Of a stretch of 36,961 nt of DNA, positions 1 to 8,155 are shown one piece after another. Numbering within the stretch: position 1 is the first letter of the stretch; every line of letters starts with the position of its first letter. Origin of the DNA: Candidatus Aminicenantota bacterium (GTDB taxonomy: Bacteria; Acidobacteriota; Aminicenantia; Aminicenantales; Aminicenantaceae). The position numbers and the translations under genes were made by a program. Location of the stretch: contig DRHQ01000156.1 of the NCBI GenBank assembly GCA_011049545.1, positions 1 to 36,961 of the forward strand. Reading direction: 5' to 3'. Under the pieces are notes generated by a model. It made no database searches and was not told the origin of the DNA. It saw only the letters and a program-made list of their open reading frames with translations.

Positions 1-2052
1 TGGAAAGGCTTCGTAGTCCTGACCTGCCTGGTCAGAGCTCAGATTAGAATAACTTCGGCTGGAGGGTAAGAAAACGTACCTTGTCATGGAAGGAGTTACA
101 GTGCCTGACCAGCCGCAATCTACGGTAGCTTCATAATAGCCGGAGGCATCTGTTGTTGGACTGCCAGGCAATCCCTCCATCACCACTCCGCTTAGAGGAG
201 CTGCAGCGCTAATCGTACCGGATACTGTGTAGGTTAACATAGTGCCAGTATAGTCTTGATCTGACTGATCAGAGAGAACGTCAGTATAGGTGAGGCCGGA
301 CGGCATGAAAGTATAGCAAGTCTTGGAGGGAGTTGCAGTTCCTGACCATCCTTCGACGACGATGCGAGAGTAATTTCCTTCTGAATCCGTAGTCGTCGCG
401 CCTTGCTCAGCAGAAAACGTAATTTCCACTCCTTCTATTCCTACACCTCCTCCGGTCTTTACCGAGCCTGAGATAGTGTACACGACTGTGGCAATGTAAT
501 CCTGATCTATTTGATCAGAAGTGAGGCTGGTGTACGTTACGTTAGAGGGAGAGAAAATATGGCCTGTTTTGAAGGGAGTTGTTGTCCCTGACCACCCGTA
601 GCTTACTGAATGAGAATAACCGCCATCCAAGTCTGTAGTCGCTGTGCCTTCCTCATCAGAAAACGTAATAGTCACTCCTTCAAGCCCTATCCCCCCCTCG
701 GTCTTTACAGTTCCTGAGATTGTTGGTCGAGCTTCACAGAGAAGATTTGAAGCTGCACTGGTTAACTGAGGGGAAATATATGTAGATTGAGGCACAGCGG
801 CTGTTAGTTGAGATGGTATATTTGTATACACAGCAAAGGAAGAGGTGTCCTGAACTGTAGCATCTGAGGTACCTACAAGTTCGCATGAAGGATTAATGTC
901 ACCACCCGAGAAAAGCTTCAGGAGCAAGAAATCCGACCCTCCAGCGCCAAAGGAGTCTGTATAGCCGGCAGCAACATACCCTTCATCGCTTGTCTCCTGA
1001 ATGATGTAGGCAACATCTTCAAAGCCTCCTCCATAGGTGCGCTGCCATTCAATATTTCCTGTAGAAGAAAGCTTTAAAGCCAAGATATCTGAATCTCCAT
1101 TACCAAAGGAGTAAGTATTGCCAGTAACTATATAACCTCCATCGCTTGTCTCCTGAATGCAGCTTAGATAATCATTATCACTGCCACCGTAAATGCTCTC
1201 CCACTCTATGTTTCCGATTGAGGTAAGTTTCAGAACCCATAATTCTGATTCTTTATTCCCAAAGGAGTCCGAGTCACCGGCAACTATATACCCTTCATCG
1301 CTTGTCTCCTGAATGTAGTAGGCCACATCATCTCCTAATCCGCCATAAATACGCTGCCATTCAAAAAGCCCGGTTGAATTAAGTTTTAAAACCCAGAAAT
1401 CATGGTCCAGAGCACCTAAATACTGAGTCGATCCTGCGACAATATAGCCTCCATCGCCTGTCTCCTGAACAGCATAAGCCACATCGTCTCCAGTTCCTCC
1501 ATAAATACGCTGCCACTCAATATCTCCCTCGGAAGTAAGCTTTAGGATCCAGTAATCTGATTCCCCCGCGCCATATAAGTACGTGTAGCCTGCAACTATA
1601 TACCCTTCATCGCTTGTCTCCTGGATGGCGTAAGCCGCATCATCGCCAATCCCTCCGTAGGTGAATTGCCACTCTCTTTCTCCCACAGAAGTTAGCTTTA
1701 AGATCCAGAAGTCTGATTCCCCGGCCCCAAAGGAGTAAGTATAGCCCGCAACGATATACCCCTCATCGCTTGTCTCCTGAACAGCATAAGCCACATCATC
1801 TCCGCTTCCACCGTAAGTGCGCTGCCATTCAATAACTCCGGCGAAGGAAAGTTTTAGTATCCAGAAATCAAATATTCCAGCGCCACCGGATGTAGTGTAA
1901 CCTGCAGCTACATAACCTCCATCGCTTGTCTGCTGGATAAAAAAAGCACGATCAAAGTCAATTCCCCCGTAGGTTCTCGCCCATTGGGCATTTAGGGTGA
2001 GAGAAGCACAAAGAATGAAGAGAAATATTCCTGTCAAAATTATTTTTTTCAT
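1..2052 (-). CDS. Secreted seven-repeat propeller-like protein with Ig-like domains (C-terminus beyond window)
   Basis: The reading frame is open from an ATG at 2052 to the window edge, so the C-terminus is missing. GGAGAGGG lies just before the ATG. Residues 1-22 form a signal peptide ending LNA. From about residue 24 to 387 (nt 1983-892) there are seven consecutive repeats, each exactly 52 residues, of the type W-Q-R-x-YGG-x-x-DD-x-AY-x-IQET-S-D-x-GYIVAGYT, then a hydrophobic D-F-W-I-L-K-L strand. Seven equal beta-rich units suggest a seven-bladed propeller (inference). A linker follows (about 891-728), then at least three 78-83-residue domains starting ISGTV/ISGSV/VSGTI, each with GWSGT and SDQxxQDY. 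These resemble carboxypeptidase-regulatory or SdrB-like Ig folds. The role is unknown; a cell-surface or secreted binding protein is likely. It lies 19 bp downstream of the membrane-protein gene at 2072-2479, probably in one transcript. Confidence 0.8.
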   Translation of the reverse strand, partial: MKKIILTGIFLFILCASLTLNAQWARTYGGIDFDRAFFIQQTSDGGYVAAGYTTSGGAGIFDFWILKLSFAGVIEWQRTYGGSGDDVAYAVQETSDEGYIVAGYTYSFGAGESDFWILKLTSVGEREWQFTYGGIGDDAAYAIQETSDEGYIVAGYTYLYGAGESDYWILKLTSEGDIEWQRIYGGTGDDVAYAVQETGDGGYIVAGSTQYLGALDHDFWVLKLNSTGLFEWQRIYGGLGDDVAYYIQETSDEGYIVAGDSDSFGNKESELWVLKLTSIGNIEWESIYGGSDNDYLSCIQETSDGGYIVTGNTYSFGNGDSDILALKLSSTGNIEWQRTYGGGFEDVAYIIQETSDEGYVAAGYTDSFGAGGSDFLLLKLFSGGDINPSCELVGTSDATVQDTSSFAVYTNIPSQLTAAVPQSTYISPQLTSAASNLLCEARPTISGTVKTEGGIGLEGVTITFSDEEGTATTDLDGGYSHSVSYGWSGTTTPFKTGHIFSPSNVTYTSLTSDQIDQDYIATVVYTISGSVKTGGGVGIEGVEITFSAEQGATTTDSEGNYSRIVVEGWSGTATPSKTCYTFMPSGLTYTDVLSDQSDQDYTGTMLTYTVSGTISAAAPLSGVVMEGLPGSPTTDASGYYEATVDCGWSGTVTPSMTRYVFLPSSRSYSNLSSDQAGQDYEAFP

Positions 2053-2071
2053 ACCCTCTCCAATAAGTGAC

Positions 2072-2479
2072 TTAGGCGTTTTTCTCTAATTTTCGTCCTG
2101 TATAATAGGTTGAAATAAAGATTAGGGCAAACGGAATCCAAGTTTCTAAAACATTTCCAAACATCGCCAGGCTTTTATTAATGAGGTGAGCGACAACAAC
2201 AAGATCCAGGAGGACAAAAAAACCAACAAATAAAGCTGCTGTTTCTAGTGGAGTGGTGAGGTCGTATTTTTTAAAGTAAAATGAAGATACTACGGCAAAG
2301 ATGATAGGAGCGGCAACTGCATGAATTATTAGTGCAATAAATTCAGTCGTAACCGCCGTGCCTATAAACATAACCACTCCGCAAAGCGTCCATCCCATAA
2401 AAGCATAGATTAAGACAACAAGGAATTTAGCGTAGTCTATTTTTTGAAGAAGTTTAGCGTAATCTATTTTTTGCTTCAT
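2072..2479 (-). CDS. Hypothetical 4-TM membrane protein
   Basis: 135 residues with about four hydrophobic segments (roughly residues 18-44, 46-66, 78-100 and 108-127), so an inner-membrane protein. GAGGAT sits seven bases upstream of the ATG. I recognise no catalytic motif and cannot name the family. The N-terminus carries a short tandem duplication: KIDYAK occurs twice, ten residues apart, encoded by near-identical DNA, before the first membrane segment. The gene is 19 bp upstream of the secreted propeller-like protein and in the same direction, so the two are probably co-transcribed. Function unknown. Confidence 0.65.
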   Translation of the reverse strand: MKQKIDYAKLLQKIDYAKFLVVLIYAFMGWTLCGVVMFIGTAVTTEFIALIIHAVAAPIIFAVVSSFYFKKYDLTTPLETAALFVGFFVLLDLVVVAHLINKSLAMFGNVLETWIPFALIFISTYYTGRKLEKNA

Positions 2480-2545
2480 GTTATCCTCATAATATCAATT
2501 CCTTTATTCTTTTTCCAGCAAATCAATAACAAAGAAATGTTTTTT

Positions 2546-2619
2546 TCACACCAGTACTCTGGGGCCGCAGCCTATAAACATTAATAGAATAAAGACCAGT
2601 AAACTCTTTTTTTGAACAT
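2546..2619 (-). pseudogene. Decayed lipoprotein gene start (fragment)
   Basis: An ATG at 2619 is preceded by GGAGAAG at good spacing. It reads M-F-K-K and then falls out of frame at a run of seven A. In the frame one base away the DNA encodes a lipoprotein signal, SLLVFILLMFIGC, followed by GPRVLV and a TGA at 2546-2548. One extra A in the run would join the start to the lipobox. No protein-like sequence follows the stop. I read it as the remnant of a lipoprotein gene broken by a homopolymer frameshift and truncation. It could instead be an intact 28-aa lipopeptide starting at an in-frame GTG upstream. Confidence 0.35.
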
Positions 2620-2915
2620 AATACTTCTCCACATAATGATTGTATCAAACGACTCTTTGAGAGAAGAACTTTATTTTATCTGCCAATCTTCATAACTCTC
2701 ATCAATTGTTTTGTGGCTCAACAATCATAGAATAACTTTTTTTATGGGCTAGATCCATATTGAAAATAATTTGATTTTTGAACTAAGAATAGTATAAAAA
2801 CTAGATGTTATATGCAAACGCAAAGATGATGTCTCATACAGGTGAAGCATTCAAATTATTTCCTGTAGGGATTTGATTAATAAAATCCAAATTTTAATAA
2901 TGCCAAATAAATAAT

Positions 2916-2941
2916 GTGGGCTTGATGAAACAAGTCCCTAT
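2916..2941 (+). repeat. Palindromic repeat, diverged copy A
   Basis: A degenerate member of the GGGCTTGAT/ATCAAGCCC family. The left arm is intact, but the right arm reads AACAAGTCCC, so the stem is weakened. It overlaps the putative -35 of the M28 gene. Confidence 0.7.
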
Positions 2942-2949
2942 GATATAAA
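2922..2949 (+). promoter_or_regulatory. Candidate promoter of M28 peptidase gene
   Basis: TTGATG (2922-2927), a 16-bp spacer ending TGA, then TATAAA (2944-2949). The start would be near 2956, about 29 nt before the ATG. The -35 lies inside the degenerate palindromic repeat. Confidence 0.4.
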
Positions 2950-2984
2950 ATTATTCAAATTAAAGATTTCATGGAGGTAAATCA

Positions 2985-4655
2985 ATGAATAAGAAATGCT
3001 TTTTATCCGTAATCTCCCTGGTGTTATTGGTTTTATTCTTTTTCGGATGTGCAAAAGAAGATCAAAAAATGAAACCAGCATTGGAGAGCATTACAGCAGA
3101 AGAGTTATCAAAGGATGTGGAAATTCTCTCCTCGGATGAATTTGAAGGGCGAGCACCTGCTTCAGAAGGTGAGGAAAAGACTATTAACTTCTTAAAAGAG
3201 GAATTTCAGAAACTCGGCTTAAAGCCCGGAAATGGCGATAGCTTCTTCCAGGAACTTCCGATGGTGGAAATTACGGCAGGGCCAGTAACAAAGCTTGAAA
3301 TAAAAAGCGGTAAAAAATCAATGTTTTTTGCGTATGGCGATGAATTTGTAGGAGTTACTCTTCGTGTCGTGGAGAAAGTCTCACTCGTTGATTCAGAAAT
3401 GGTCTTTGCCGGCTATGGCATAGTCGCTCCAGAATACAACTGGAATGATTATGAGGGCCTTGATGTGCGTGGAAAAACTGTTGTGATGCTGGTCAACGAT
3501 CCAGGGTTTGCCACAGAAGACCCTGAATTTTTTAAAGGGCGCGCAATGACCTACTATGGCCGTTGGACTTATAAGTTCGAGGAAGCTGCCCGGCAGGGAG
3601 CCGAAGGTGCATTGATCATTCACGAAACCGAACCCGCTGCTTATCCATGGGGAGTCGTTAAGAACGGTTGGACTGGACCCCAGTTCAACCTGACCAGCGA
3701 GGATAAAAATTTATCCCGCTGTGCTGTTGAGGGCTGGGTAACGATTAAAACTGCACGCAAGCTCTTTGAGAGCGCTAGCCTGAATTATGACGAGATAAAA
3801 ACAGCTTCAGCAAAACACGGTTTTAAAGCTATTCCTCTTGGTTTGAAGGCATCGGTCACTCTAAAAAATAAGCTAAGGCAGTCAAAGTCTAATAACGTGA
3901 TAGCACTTCTCCCTGGTTCAGATCGGGCTGACGAATGTATCATTTATATGGCGCACTGGGACCATTTTGGCATTGATCCGGCACTTGAGGGAGATCAAAT
4001 TTACAACGGAGCGCTTGACAATGCGACAGGGACGGCCGCTCTGATTGAACTGGCAGAAGCTTTCACAAAGCTCGAATCACCTCCTTCCCGCTCGATAATT
4101 TTTCTCGCAGTTACTGCCGAGGAACAGGGACTTCTTGGTTCAAAATACTATGCCACTCATCCTGTCTATCCTCCAGCCAAAACCGTGGCTGCGATCAACA
4201 TGGATTCTCTGAATATTTATGGCAAGATGAAAGATATCACAATCATAGGCTACGGGAACTCTGAGCTGGACGATTATGTTGAAGCTGCCGCTGCAGAGCA
4301 AGGACGAAGGGTTCGACCGAACGCAACACCAGAAAAAGGCTCTTTTTATCGCTCGGATCATTTTCCGTTTGCCAAACAAGGTATACCTGCGCTCTATACA
4401 AGCAGTGGTAATGACCAAGTTGAGCACGGGGAAGATTGGACTCTGGCTAAAAAAGAAAAATATACAGCAGAAAACTACCATAAACCATCCGATGAGTTTG
4501 ATCCGAACTGGGACCTTTCGGGTGCAATTGAGGATCTTCGTTTACTTTTTAGAGTTGGCTACAAGCTAAGTATGGAATCCACATTTCCAAACTGGAAAGA
4601 AGGAACTGAATTCAAGGCGAAAAGAGATGCGGACATGGAAGCCGCAAAGAAATAA
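2985..4655 (+). CDS. M28 family metallopeptidase with PA domain, lipoprotein
   Basis: 556 residues; GGAGGT lies seven bases before the ATG. The N-terminal signal ends LFFFGC with the lipidation cysteine at 22, so the protein should be membrane-anchored and act outside the cytoplasm. A protease-associated (PA) domain covers about residues 125-260. The M28 aminopeptidase core follows, with all expected co-catalytic zinc ligands visible: H324 and D326 (AHWDH), D345 (LDNATG), catalytic E379 and ligand E380 (AEEQGLLGS), D407 (NMDS) and H459 (SDHFPF). The family removes N-terminal residues from peptides. This is one of eight predicted exported or lipid-anchored peptidases/hydrolases in the window. 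It is convergent with the kinase gene at 4728. Substrate preference cannot be read from sequence. Confidence 0.93.
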   Translation: MNKKCFLSVISLVLLVLFFFGCAKEDQKMKPALESITAEELSKDVEILSSDEFEGRAPASEGEEKTINFLKEEFQKLGLKPGNGDSFFQELPMVEITAGPVTKLEIKSGKKSMFFAYGDEFVGVTLRVVEKVSLVDSEMVFAGYGIVAPEYNWNDYEGLDVRGKTVVMLVNDPGFATEDPEFFKGRAMTYYGRWTYKFEEAARQGAEGALIIHETEPAAYPWGVVKNGWTGPQFNLTSEDKNLSRCAVEGWVTIKTARKLFESASLNYDEIKTASAKHGFKAIPLGLKASVTLKNKLRQSKSNNVIALLPGSDRADECIIYMAHWDHFGIDPALEGDQIYNGALDNATGTAALIELAEAFTKLESPPSRSIIFLAVTAEEQGLLGSKYYATHPVYPPAKTVAAINMDSLNIYGKMKDITIIGYGNSELDDYVEAAAAEQGRRVRPNATPEKGSFYRSDHFPFAKQGIPALYTSSGNDQVEHGEDWTLAKKEKYTAENYHKPSDEFDPNWDLSGAIEDLRLLFRVGYKLSMESTFPNWKEGTEFKAKRDADMEAAKK

Positions 4656-4697
4656 GAGAAGTTTAAATATCTTTCTTACAATTAGTCTTTCTGGTGG

Positions 4698-4714
4698 TTT
4701 TCCCGTCTGGGAAA
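4698..4714. other. Hairpin between convergent M28 and kinase genes
   Basis: TTTCCC-GTCT-GGGAAA, a six-bp stem with a four-base loop in the 72-bp convergent gap. Neither strand has a good T-run after it, so it may be a weak bidirectional stop or nothing. Confidence 0.3.
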
Positions 4715-4727
4715 CGAATATATATGA

Positions 4728-7256
4728 TTACAGATCGCCGTACTTTTCTAAATATTTTTCATATAACTTCTTCTCGTTCTTTACTATCTCCTTGAAACGA
4801 GGATCATCGCGCAGGTTTTCATAAAAAGGATTATTCAGCAAGTAAAGATAGAAGAGATATGGATATCGAACACTTTGCCTTATCTCTTGATTGAGATGCT
4901 GAATTGCTTCATCCTTCATCCCCAGGAGAGAATAAACTTCTGAATTTTTCCAAAAAGTAAGGGCTTTTTCTTTTTCACCCTGTGCTGCAAGTAATAAGGC
5001 TTTGCCGTAGGAAACTCCCCAATAATTTGGCTGTTTTTTTTCTGTTCTGGCTATTAGATCTTCTACTTTCTCATATTTTCTCATTTTTATATAGAGAGAA
5101 ATAGGGCGACCAGGAAACATAAGCATTATTGGAGCTACTTCAAAATATTTCTCAAAATAGAAAGCTGCTTTTTCAAATTCACCTGTATTCAGATAGCACA
5201 CGGCCAATTTATAAGGAGCCCAAAAATAGTAAGGATCAAGCTCTACAGCTTTCGATAAATATTTGATACCCTGGTGATTCAAGCCGAGATATAAATAACA
5301 AACACCTGCTAAAAAATTAACCTCTCCGATATTTGGATTTATCTCTAAAGCTCTCTTATGAAATTGAAAGGCTCTGTCATGTTCACCCTTGTATTCATAA
5401 TAATAATATCCCATCACTGAATTCATTAGTGCTGAATTTGGATCCAACTGATAAGCTATTTCACTCATTTTTTGAACATTGTCAGAGTCTATCTTTGCGC
5501 CGGTTACGTGATAATGATGCTCGTACGCCCAAGCCAAACCGAAATAGGCTAAGGCATAATCCGGGTCGATTTCAACAGCTTTTTCAAACATCTCCACCCC
5601 TGCTTTAAAATCTTCCTCTTGAAATGAAATAACAAACTTGCTCTTTATGAAATGCATCCCCTTCATGTAATATTCATACGCTTGCATATTTTGTTGATGA
5701 CCCTTTTTAATGGTTCCAAATGAGCCGCGGGAAAGCCTGACTTTTAAGGCTTCAGCGATGGATTTAGATATTTCGTCCTGGACATCAAAAATACTTTCAA
5801 GCTCACGGTCATAAGAATCTGACCAGAGGTGAGAATCGTCAACTACATTGATTAGCTGGGCATTTATACGGATTCTGTTATTTTCTCTTTGTATGCTTCC
5901 TTCAAGAATGGTGTTTACATTTAGCTCCTGGCCAATTTTTTTAATGTTACGATCTGGATTCTTGTAGCTCATCACCGAAGTCATGGAAATAACTTTCAAT
6001 TCTTCAAATCTGGAAAGCCTTCCAATTATCGAATCAGTCATCCCATCGCAGAAGTATTCCTGATCTTTTTTTGGACTGAAATCTCTGAAGGGCAAGACAG
6101 CGATCGAGCTTTTCCATTTGGTTTCAGCAATTATTTCTGCTTTTGGCTTTTCTGCTCTCTGAATTCTTGTGTAGAGAAAATAACCGGCAACTATGATTAT
6201 GGCTATCAAAAGGAGGATTCCTGGCACAATAAAGGATTGAAACCGTTTTCTTGGAACTTTTGCATCAACTATTCTCCCCGGAACCACCCTCTCTGCGGTA
6301 GATATGCCTTTCTCTATCTTTTCTAATTCAGAGAAGAGCTCTTCTGCTTGCTGATATCTATTTGCTGTGTCTTTTTCCATGCACTTCAGTATCACTCGAT
6401 TGAGATCCTCCGGAATCTGGGCGTTGAATTCCTTTGGATTTGGAGGTATCTCGCTTTTATGTTTCATAGCAATGCTAAGAGGAGTATCTCCCTCAAAAGG
6501 GATTCTGCCTGTTACCATTTCATACAGAATAACTCCCAGAGAATAGATATCTGAACGCTGGTCAGATTCTTTTCCTTCTGCTTGCTCAGGAGACATATAC
6601 TCAGGGGTCCCGATGATCGTTCCCACAACCGTTACACCTTTCGATCTGAGAGAGCGAGCTATGCCAAAATCCATAATTCGTGCATCCCCTTCTTTATCTA
6701 TCATGATATTTTGCGGTTTTAAATCACGGTGTATAACTCCCAATCTGTGAGCTTCAGCCAATCCTTCGCACACTTGCTTGGCTGTAGAAACAGCTTTTCC
6801 TACGGTTAATTGTCCTGATCTATTAATAAAACGCTTCAAATCCTCCCCAGGCACATATTCCATAGTTAGATAATGAATCCCCTCTTCTTCACTGAGATGA
6901 TACATCCGGGAAACATTCCTGTGGCCGATCTTGCGCGCCAGCTTCAACTCATTGCTGAATCGCTCGATTGTCTTTTTTTCAGCTGCGATTTCAGGTCTTA
7001 TGAGTTTTAAGGCAACTTCTTCATTTATCTTTTGATCTACTGCTCTGTAAACTTTGCCCATGCCCCCTTCCCCAAGTTCCTCGATGATGTTATATCGCTG
7101 GGCAAAAATACTCCCTCTTGCTAATCCATTTAGGGGTGTTTCCAAAGTCTTTGTTTGGGCAACGGAGGCATCCTTGGAGGAAGGAAGAGCTGCTCCACAA
7201 TTGCTGCAGAAACGAGTGTCAGTGCGAATATCAGTATTACATTCGAGACATTTCAT
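4728..7256 (-). CDS. Membrane Ser/Thr protein kinase with zinc ribbon, TolB-like and TPR domains
   Basis: 842 residues. A zinc ribbon (C3, C6, C17, C20) opens the protein. The Hanks-type kinase domain (about 54-320) has the glycine loop GEGGMGKVY, ATP-binding K84, catalytic H176-R177-D178 with LKPQN, and D196-F-G, so it should be active. One membrane helix lies at about 343-365. The rest, predicted to be periplasmic, starts with a TolB/FlgO-like domain (SIAVLPFRDF, about 384-509) and continues with TPR units to about residue 800. Kinase-TolB-TPR proteins are common in Acidobacteriota-like genomes and are thought to couple envelope signals to phosphorylation. The upstream gene (7401-7694) is 144 bp away. 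The ribosome site is weak (GAG). Its substrate is not evident here. Confidence 0.9.
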   Translation of the reverse strand: MKCLECNTDIRTDTRFCSNCGAALPSSKDASVAQTKTLETPLNGLARGSIFAQRYNIIEELGEGGMGKVYRAVDQKINEEVALKLIRPEIAAEKKTIERFSNELKLARKIGHRNVSRMYHLSEEEGIHYLTMEYVPGEDLKRFINRSGQLTVGKAVSTAKQVCEGLAEAHRLGVIHRDLKPQNIMIDKEGDARIMDFGIARSLRSKGVTVVGTIIGTPEYMSPEQAEGKESDQRSDIYSLGVILYEMVTGRIPFEGDTPLSIAMKHKSEIPPNPKEFNAQIPEDLNRVILKCMEKDTANRYQQAEELFSELEKIEKGISTAERVVPGRIVDAKVPRKRFQSFIVPGILLLIAIIIVAGYFLYTRIQRAEKPKAEIIAETKWKSSIAVLPFRDFSPKKDQEYFCDGMTDSIIGRLSRFEELKVISMTSVMSYKNPDRNIKKIGQELNVNTILEGSIQRENNRIRINAQLINVVDDSHLWSDSYDRELESIFDVQDEISKSIAEALKVRLSRGSFGTIKKGHQQNMQAYEYYMKGMHFIKSKFVISFQEEDFKAGVEMFEKAVEIDPDYALAYFGLAWAYEHHYHVTGAKIDSDNVQKMSEIAYQLDPNSALMNSVMGYYYYEYKGEHDRAFQFHKRALEINPNIGEVNFLAGVCYLYLGLNHQGIKYLSKAVELDPYYFWAPYKLAVCYLNTGEFEKAAFYFEKYFEVAPIMLMFPGRPISLYIKMRKYEKVEDLIARTEKKQPNYWGVSYGKALLLAAQGEKEKALTFWKNSEVYSLLGMKDEAIQHLNQEIRQSVRYPYLFYLYLLNNPFYENLRDDPRFKEIVKNEKKLYEKYLEKYGDL

Positions 7257-7400
7257 AACACTAACTCATTCATTGTTGCTCTATAGAGTAGTGATTACAT
7301 AGATAATAGTCAAACTCCATTAAAGGCCTACGCCCTGGATAGTTATAACCGCCAGATTAGCCCCAGCGAGAAAAAGAGGAAAAATTAGAGGGCTTTCAAT

Positions 7401-7694
7401 TTAATCCTGGACAACCACTTCGTAGGCTTCGCGAATAGGCGGTGCTTTGAAAAAAGTCATGAACTTGACCAGTTGTTCCTGAAAAAAATGGCTACTTTCG
7501 GTAGCAAGCATATCTTCTTCACTCTCCCATAAGGTCAGCGGAATGCTTATACCTGTTTTACGATCGGTCAGGAAATAGGCTCCTTTATAACCCTTCTGAT
7601 TTTTACACAATGGAATAACTCTCTCCTCAAAGAGCTTCGCGAATTCATCTATTCGCTCAATCTTAGTTTTAATTCTGAGTAGGCGGGCAAACAT
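7401..7694 (-). CDS. ABM-like (dimeric alpha/beta-barrel) small protein
   Basis: 97 residues; AAGGAGGG lies seven bases before the ATG, a strong site. The pattern MFARLLRIKTK...FEERVIPLCKNQKGYKGAYFL...LTLWESEEDM matches the ferredoxin-like antibiotic-biosynthesis-monooxygenase/stress-responsive barrel fold. Members are small cytoplasmic homodimers, often with unknown substrates, some acting as monooxygenases or heme/quinol-handling proteins. I cannot pick a reaction from the sequence. The gene ends 144 bp before the kinase gene in the same direction. Read-through is possible, but I see no evidence of shared function. Confidence 0.7.
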   Translation of the reverse strand: MFARLLRIKTKIERIDEFAKLFEERVIPLCKNQKGYKGAYFLTDRKTGISIPLTLWESEEDMLATESSHFFQEQLVKFMTFFKAPPIREAYEVVVQD

Positions 7695-7788
7695 GTCATA
7701 TCCCTCCTTTTTCTTAACTTATAGAATTAAGGGATGAGAATGATCTTTTATCATATACGGGAAACCAGGCATATAAGTTCAGGTAATA

Positions 7789-7860
7789 TTTCTTCTTTTT
7801 CTTTGTTCCCTCTTTCTTTTCCTTCTTTTCCTATCTCTTTTTTTTCTTTCTGTTCTCTTA
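7789..7860 (+). repeat. Polypyrimidine tract
   Basis: About 70 bases of nearly pure C/T on the plus strand, broken only by a few purines; the longest pure run is about 27 bases. Low complexity; no ORF on either strand. Confidence 0.7.
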
Positions 7861-8037
7861 TACTGTTTCATTCATTATTCCTTTTGGAATTTAATAGTTG
7901 AACACAACTTTTTACGCTCCGCATAGACTACCACTTCCTATTAAGGAAAGCCCGTAATTAAACGGCTGGATGGAATAATGCAATCGCAAGGATGATTCAG
8001 ATACTTTTCGGGCAGAATTCTACCTTTACTTGACTAC

Positions 8038-8076
8038 TTGACAATAATGATAGGAGTATATACGAATTGTATATAC
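8038..8076 (+). promoter_or_regulatory. TTGACA followed by a doubled GTATATAC dyad
   Basis: TTGACA at 8038-8043, then two copies of the self-complementary octamer GTATATAC (8056-8063 and 8069-8076) separated by GAATT. The centre-to-centre distance is 13 bp. It looks like an operator, but no good -10 is placed for the plus strand and no plus-strand gene follows; it points at the 3' end of the RRM gene. Confidence 0.35.
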
Positions 8077-8155
8077 TAATTCACAAGCTGACGGCCTCTC
8101 AAGTAGGCCTTAATTCAGAATTTGACTATGATCTTGAATGTTGGATTAGGGATTA

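Larger units (their letters stand above)
2480..2984. other. Intergenic region before the M28 peptidase gene
   Basis: 505 bp, AT-rich, between divergent genes. It holds the lipoprotein fragment (2546-2619), a diverged copy of the palindromic repeat (2916-2941) and the candidate M28 promoter (2922-2949). Nothing else coding or RNA-like is evident. Confidence 0.6.
7695..8155. other. Intergenic region with pyrimidine tract and dyad
   Basis: 461 bp between two minus-strand genes. It contains a long pyrimidine-rich run (7789-7860), a small hairpin (GCCCGT/ACGGC near 7950-7966) and an operator-like dyad (8056-8076). I find no convincing promoter for the 7694 gene and no coding potential. Confidence 0.5.

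Noticed and set aside
2812..2830. ATGCAAnCGCAAnGATGAT occurring here and at 7978-7996, considered as a riboswitch core
   Set aside because: 17 of 19 matches is about what chance allows among this much intergenic sequence, and neither site shows the stems of a c-di-GMP or other known riboswitch.
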